This document shows positions 59,150 to 64,000 of a stretch of 64,000 bases of DNA, one piece after another. Source of the DNA: Syncephalis plumigaleata (lineage: Eukaryota; Zoopagomycota; Zoopagomycetes; Zoopagales; Piptocephalidaceae); contig JAIXMF010000001.1 in the NCBI GenBank assembly GCA_025201365.1, positions 2,666,001 to 2,730,000 on the forward strand, read 5' to 3'. The first letter of the stretch is position 1. Each line of letters starts with the position of its first letter. The translations under genes and the position numbers were made by a program. The notes below the pieces were generated by a model. The model saw nothing but the letters and a program-made list of their open reading frames with translations. It ran no database searches and was not told the DNA's origin.

Positions 59150-61533
59150 TTAAGCAGAATTCAACAACTTAATTCCCTTTCCTAGCTTGCCAATAGCATA
59201 CGCTATTTTAGCAGCATCTTGATCAAGGTGTGAATCATCTAGAATAGTTTGTTAGTATACAACATACATATGTTACATTGCAAATGCTTACCTTGTTTTT
59301 TATCATCTTGCTCCAGCATAACAATTGTACGTGGATCAGTATTGCTCTTTGCATTTCGAGCAGCGGTAGCACGTAATTTGGCCACCCATTTAGCACCATC
59401 TATCGTAAGTGGCATAGTTAGTACGGATTGATTAATGGACCGATTGATCGCTCATACTTACCCCAGTATGGTGTAAATATATCATTGGAATAATTAATTA
59501 CGGCTATATTGGGGTATGCGACATTAGGCTTAATGTTCTCGTATGGTGAATATGATTTAATGGCTTTATAATCATCCATTGATTTAGCCGGGTTATTGCC
59601 TTTAAGCACATATCCAGATCCAGCATTAGCGCTCTGCTCCATCATTCTATTCAAGACATTTAAATATGGACCTATATTCAAGTTAGCATTAATCACTATT
59701 CAAGGTATGATCTTTGTACTTACGATAAAGAACGGCCACTTTGGCAATATCAGGTTGCTTATTGAGAGCAGCACCAACGATTGCAGCACCGTTACTGATA
59801 CCTTCGACTACCATTAGATTACGGCTGGTATATTTCTCTGATACCAACGTATTGGTGGCAGACATAAAGTCATCAATGAGAGCTTGTCTATCGTTAATGG
59901 CTGTGAATATATTGCTTGCAATCAAATCTGGATCTTCTGTTCTTCTGGCATGAACAACTACACAGACAAATCCACGATTGAGCAAGGATACAAACTCTGC
60001 TCTAAAGTCAACTTCGAACATAGGAGCACCACCATCATCGCCTAATACCCAAGCGGGATTCGCACCATTCTTCTGCATTCCACGCTTATAGGCAATGGTA
60101 ATAGGAATATTAGGTTGATTTCCCTTGCTATCTGGCTTGCCTTTAGCATAGATAAGCTCGGTAACATAATTCGATTCATTGTAGTCGGTTACTGGATTGA
60201 CATATGTCTTCGTTGCCTTCTTTGTTGCCATGTTGTAGGAATAGATTGTTGGAGGTGTGATCAATGACGAGTACTCAAATATGAGCGTATCGCTGTTATA
60301 ATCAGCTACTCCTCTATTAGAGGCCTGATATGATTTAGCTGGGAACTCGATATTATGTGATTTCGCATTAGGCTGTAATCTTCTTTCGCTGTCATAGTCG
60401 TATACCGTGACTTGCCGAGGGAGTGCAACCTCATCGAATAGTACAATGTGATTTCGGAAGGCGGCTATAGAGCTAATTCCAAAGTTAACATTTTCCAATA
60501 CTGGCTTATGGGCACTTTTATCATTTAGCTTGTCGACATCGCATACGTATGCCGTCTTCTTCTTGGTATCCTTAGACTCGGCTACAAGTAAGAATTGCTT
60601 GTTCAAATGGTATACCTCCAAAGCTGATCCAGGCGACAACAATGCCTCAATAGGTACCATTTTACTTGCAGTATCATTGGTGGCATCCAAATAAAAGTGT
60701 TGCTGATTGCCATTTTCCTTTGATATATTTATGAAAAGGTATTGATTGCTGCTGGATTTCTTTACGCTAATAGATGATTCTTTTTGACCGGTGTGGATGA
60801 CACTATCTTTATCTGCAGAAGTGCCGATAGTATGTCGCATTAGGCGAGGGCCATCAGGTCCATCAATCGTGTATAGAATGCTCTTTCCAGTGCCACTCCA
60901 TTCAATTGTACTATCAGTATTCTCAATCTTATCTGAAAGCAATTTTCCAGAAATGAGATCCTTGAATTGCAGCTTGAATTTTTGGCTGGTGGGGTTGCTT
61001 ATAATAAAGGCAATCATGCTATGATTGTTGTTTGCCTTTCCATCATATATCTTTCTGGATCCCTCAGGCAATGTATTAGGATCCACGATAAGTTCCTCGG
61101 GTGCATTCTCTGATCCTAGTTTCTTTCGATATAAAGCAAGAGCTTCTTCTTTACCTATCGATTTGGAATAGTAGCTGTAATTTCCTGAATACCAGCTTTC
61201 TGCAAAAAAGGATTTACTCTTGGAAACCTTGACAATTTCACTATAAATCTGATCTTTAAGTTGCTGATCCTTGGCAAGCATTCGGTGAGTATAGGCTGTC
61301 TCGGCATTGAGATACTCTTTTACATCCGTACTGTTCCTGCCTTCGTCCTTTATCCACTGGTAAGGATCATCGATAACCTCGCCATGGTACTTGTGCTGGA
61401 ATGGTTTTGTCTTGGCCACCGGTACTTGTTCCGACTGAGATGCTGGAAGTGCGTGCAATGGTACGGCCGATCCAATAAGTACTGCAAAGTAGACAAGTGC
61501 TACAAACTTGCTTGTATTACGATAACAGAACAT
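59150..61533 (-). CDS. Secreted prolyl oligopeptidase (S9A, oligopeptidase B-like), divergent
   Basis: Serine peptidase cutting short peptides. Signal peptide MFCYRNTSKFVALVYFAVLI, then the N-terminal POP segment (PFQHKYHGEVIDDPYQWIKD, YLNAETAYTHRML), a beta-propeller, and the alpha/beta-hydrolase half. Nucleophile: MVVEGISNGAAIVGAALN (Ser in G-I-S-N-G); acid: NYSNDIFTPYW; His: in DDSHLDQDAAK of the last exon, so a full triad is plausible. SYSPYENIKPNVAYPNIAVI matches the family. Unusual: the normally strict YGSYG and RGGGE stretches read GDDGGAP and HARRTED. Three introns near the 3' end (donors GTAAGT/GTAAGC). Start 61533 is the Met before the signal peptide; the longer frame to 61827 is not convincing. 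Confidence 0.85.
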
Positions 61534-63311
61534 TCTGACTGCAAGATAATGGTTGAGAAAACGTGACGTGGTGTATTGATTGTTGTGAGTGTAAGATGAT
61601 GATGATTTATTGCCAAAGACGAATAAAATGCGGCGGTTTAAATAGTATTTACAGCAGATTGCTCCAGACATCATTATAACGTGCTTGAAATAAAGCTGGT
61701 AAGCCTTCAGCATCGTGCAATGTACGACCACGTTTATCCCGTCAATGTGGTGTTGCGTCAAGTTATCCAGTATTAGGTATGTACTGTAGTGGTTATTCCA
61801 AGTCTTGTCAATACCAATTTGACACATTCTGTCGCATGTACTTGCAATCCTTGTTATGATTGCAATGGATGTTTCATGTTGTACATGTACTCCTCAAGAG
61901 TACCTTTACCATTTGTTCGTATATTGGTGCATCGTGCTTGACATATCTTTTCTGGTTCAACCTGTAATATAAACCAGTCATTCTTTTATCCACCATACAT
62001 ATTTGTTCTATATCTATTGGTAAAGGAACTGTTAATGGACTCATGGTGTTTACTTGATATTTGTTCTTGTGAAATCACTAGAGCATTATTAGTGAAGCAA
62101 GAGCATGCTTGTTTTCAGGAATGTTTGAACTATTCCGTAGATGATGCGACTTGTACTCATATCTCCTGCTTAGTGATTATTATTGGGTAGTTGCTTGCTT
62201 ATACTCATAGCTAAAGCATCATGAATGTATTCAATAAACCTTTGGTAATATTGAAGAGAGTTTACATTGATGGCACAATAATAATCATCATGTTGAAAAC
62301 AGGAACGATACGGCGAATGTATAACTAGTACGAAGCCATTAGATCAAATATAAAGGCAAACTGTTTATTCTAATAATAGTCGAGAATAGTTGCAGTGATG
62401 ATGATACAAACCTATACCTCCCCTTTCTAAAACGTGTAGTATCTACTGGACTGATCTAGCAAGGTACTTATCAAAGCAATGAAACGGCGAAACTACAGCA
62501 AGGAAGAAAAAGAGAAAGAAGGAAATGTATATGTGATGACATCAAAGAGCATTGTGCATCGTACGAAAGGCGTATGATTCAAAAGTGCAAAGCGGTCAAA
62601 CGTATCATAGGCATGGGGGACCTGTGCATCAGTCATCGATGCACTCCAGTCAATCAGGCAGGTTCTAACCTCCATTAGTATGATTATTGGTACTGATTGC
62701 AATGCATCACGACATGTCATCGAATGATCCCACAATCATATGGACATGAACATACTCGATGCTATTTATAATGCGATACGACATTCATCCGATGAATATG
62801 ATCTATTGTCATTATTAATTACGCTGTATAAACCAGCATACTTACGATCTAATAAATCCATTCATTTACATACACATGCAGTATACTCTACCAACAGTTT
62901 CCCCAATTGCTCATAGACTTGTGTAGCACATACTGAATCCTACTAGTATAATTACTAGCAATACTCAACATTATACCACCATCCTTTGTTGCTTTTATCT
63001 ATTTGTTGCTGAACTATAGGCGGCATTATACCATTGCAGCAAAGATACAATGACATTAAATGATACGAAGCTTACATTGCCGTATTCACGATACATACTC
63101 GAATAAACACAGATATTAAGCAATGTATGGCAATCAATTCAACGTGGAATAAAGCATTCGATACTTGCATGTCAATAATCATCATCCAAGATAGCCGTAA
63201 CATGCATTATAAGATATTAAAGAACTAGTAAGATTATTATTGTGATATATTTGGATTAGAATCAACAAATTGAATATTTGAAAGTGAAGGGAGACGAGCA
63301 TCGTATAAACA
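61534..63311. other. Intergenic with possible decayed coding on the minus strand
   Basis: On the minus strand around 61650-62060 three frames each look partly coding (MSPLTVPLPIDIEQICMVDK; KGTLEEYMYNMKHPL; RTLHDAEGLPALFQARYNDV) but cannot be joined by visible introns without stops. It may be a decayed gene upstream of the oligopeptidase. The rest of the 1.8 kb shows nothing recognisable. Confidence 0.3.
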
Positions 63312-63868
63312 CAGGCTATTTCCATCCAATTTGCGCAGTTAGCCATTTGTCTTTACGAATAAATAATTGTTAACACTTACAAGGACTCCCGTATTCTGTT
63401 TCCCAGCCCCTCTCTGGAGAAGGACTAGGGCGATAGCGATTACCATCGCGGTTAATTTGTTATTTGTTGTTTGGTTCCCTCTTGATCTTGTTCTTCATTG
63501 CTTGAACGTTTAGAAGGAACAGCACCTCGTTCAAATTGTGTTGGAATACCCTTGTCCTTACGAACACTGCGAATAATCTGAATGAAGTTCAGACATGCTG
63601 TCATATCCCAATTCCATACACGATAATCAATAGCTACTTGTTAGTACATGACATGGCAATATCCAACTATACTAGCACACTTGTATCATCTACCTTATAG
63701 AATTGATGATGATAGTTATCGCTATCAATAAATGATCCATTACTAATACTGAATTGCTATTATTATCATGCTGTTTCAATTGGCATATCTACGATGATAA
63801 TGGTGTTAACAATTGTGCAATTTATTTATTAATAAAGAGCAAATGTTAAAGGATAAATGCGCAAATAG
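63312..63868 (-). mobile_element. Short TIR element, copy D, one end decayed
   Basis: About 557 bp on the minus strand. The right end (in element sense) keeps CAGGC..TTTCCATCCAATTTGCGC; the other end keeps only GCGCAAAT before diverging. The flank is CA instead of TA. The tip frame has an early stop and WNWD instead of WNRD. Before the right TIR a long hairpin (63402-63430) and a second (63436-63449) occupy the place of the hairpins in B and C. Confidence 0.7.
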
Positions 63869-64000
63869 GTTTTATACTATAACAATGACGAGTTCTTGAG
63901 TGGAACAATTACAGCACCACGTCATTAGCACCATCATTGTTCCATCAACATTTGTCTCTCCTCCTCATACATTGACCTGTATACCCTTTATCTGTGCGCT

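Noticed and set aside
62493-62735. 80-codon minus-strand frame as a gene.
   Set aside because: No motif, unusual composition, no splice context; not supportable.

Overview
The window is nuclear DNA from a fungus, probably one outside the Dikarya. Fungus-specific signs are GH18 chitinases carrying a CBM19 chitin-binding domain, an ER BiP ending in HDEL, and clear homologues of SWI1, creC/WDR20, SEC12, an Osh-type lipid-transfer protein and MED9. Genes are compact and rich in very short introns (many 35-80 nt, GTAAGT/GTAAAT donors). UVSSA, an ACBD5/ATG37-like protein and Fanzor-like DNA relics fit an early-diverging lineage. This is inference from gene content; no rRNA or tRNA gene was found to fix the taxon.

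Layout. 1-6.3 kb: mitochondrial carrier (-, runs off the left edge), NASP-type histone chaperone (-), unknown acidic protein (-), MED9 (+), alanine-glyoxylate aminotransferase (-). 6.9-9 kb: a short TIR element (copy A), a tiny secreted peptide gene (-) and decayed coding-like DNA. 9.4-18.7 kb: ACBD5/ATG37-like gene (+), then UVSSA (+) with a young, whole-looking Ty3/gypsy chromovirus inserted antisense in one intron. 19-27.5 kb: three tandem class III chitinases (+). 28.5-33 kb: two transmembrane RING E3 ligase genes (+). 33.4-41.4 kb: relic element copy E, TRA2 (+), SEC12 (-), creC/WDR20 (+). 42-51.3 kb: SWI1 (-), a small unknown gene (+), element copy B, an oxysterol-binding protein (-). 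52.3-61.5 kb: KAR2/BiP (-) with UPR-like promoter motifs, a secreted helical protein (+), pyruvate kinase (-), element copy C, a secreted prolyl oligopeptidase (-). 63.3-63.9 kb: element copy D.

Functional links are loose, as expected in a eukaryote. Three chitinases, a prolyl oligopeptidase and two small secreted proteins form a secretory/cell-wall set; SEC12 and BiP run the early secretory pathway; SWI1, MED9, NASP and creC act on chromatin and transcription; UVSSA acts in transcription-coupled repair.

The most unusual signal is a family of five short elements (A-E). All share a stretch that looks like the zinc-ribbon/RuvC-III tip of a Fanzor (eukaryotic TnpB relative); four keep recognisable terminal inverted repeats and three keep a complete pair. 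After the tip the four TIR-bearing copies carry a segment that folds into hairpins although its sequence differs between copies: a candidate guide-RNA-like region. A second recurring observation is about ten single-base reading-frame breaks, in otherwise well-conserved host genes, mostly at short homopolymers; they look like consensus errors but could be real.
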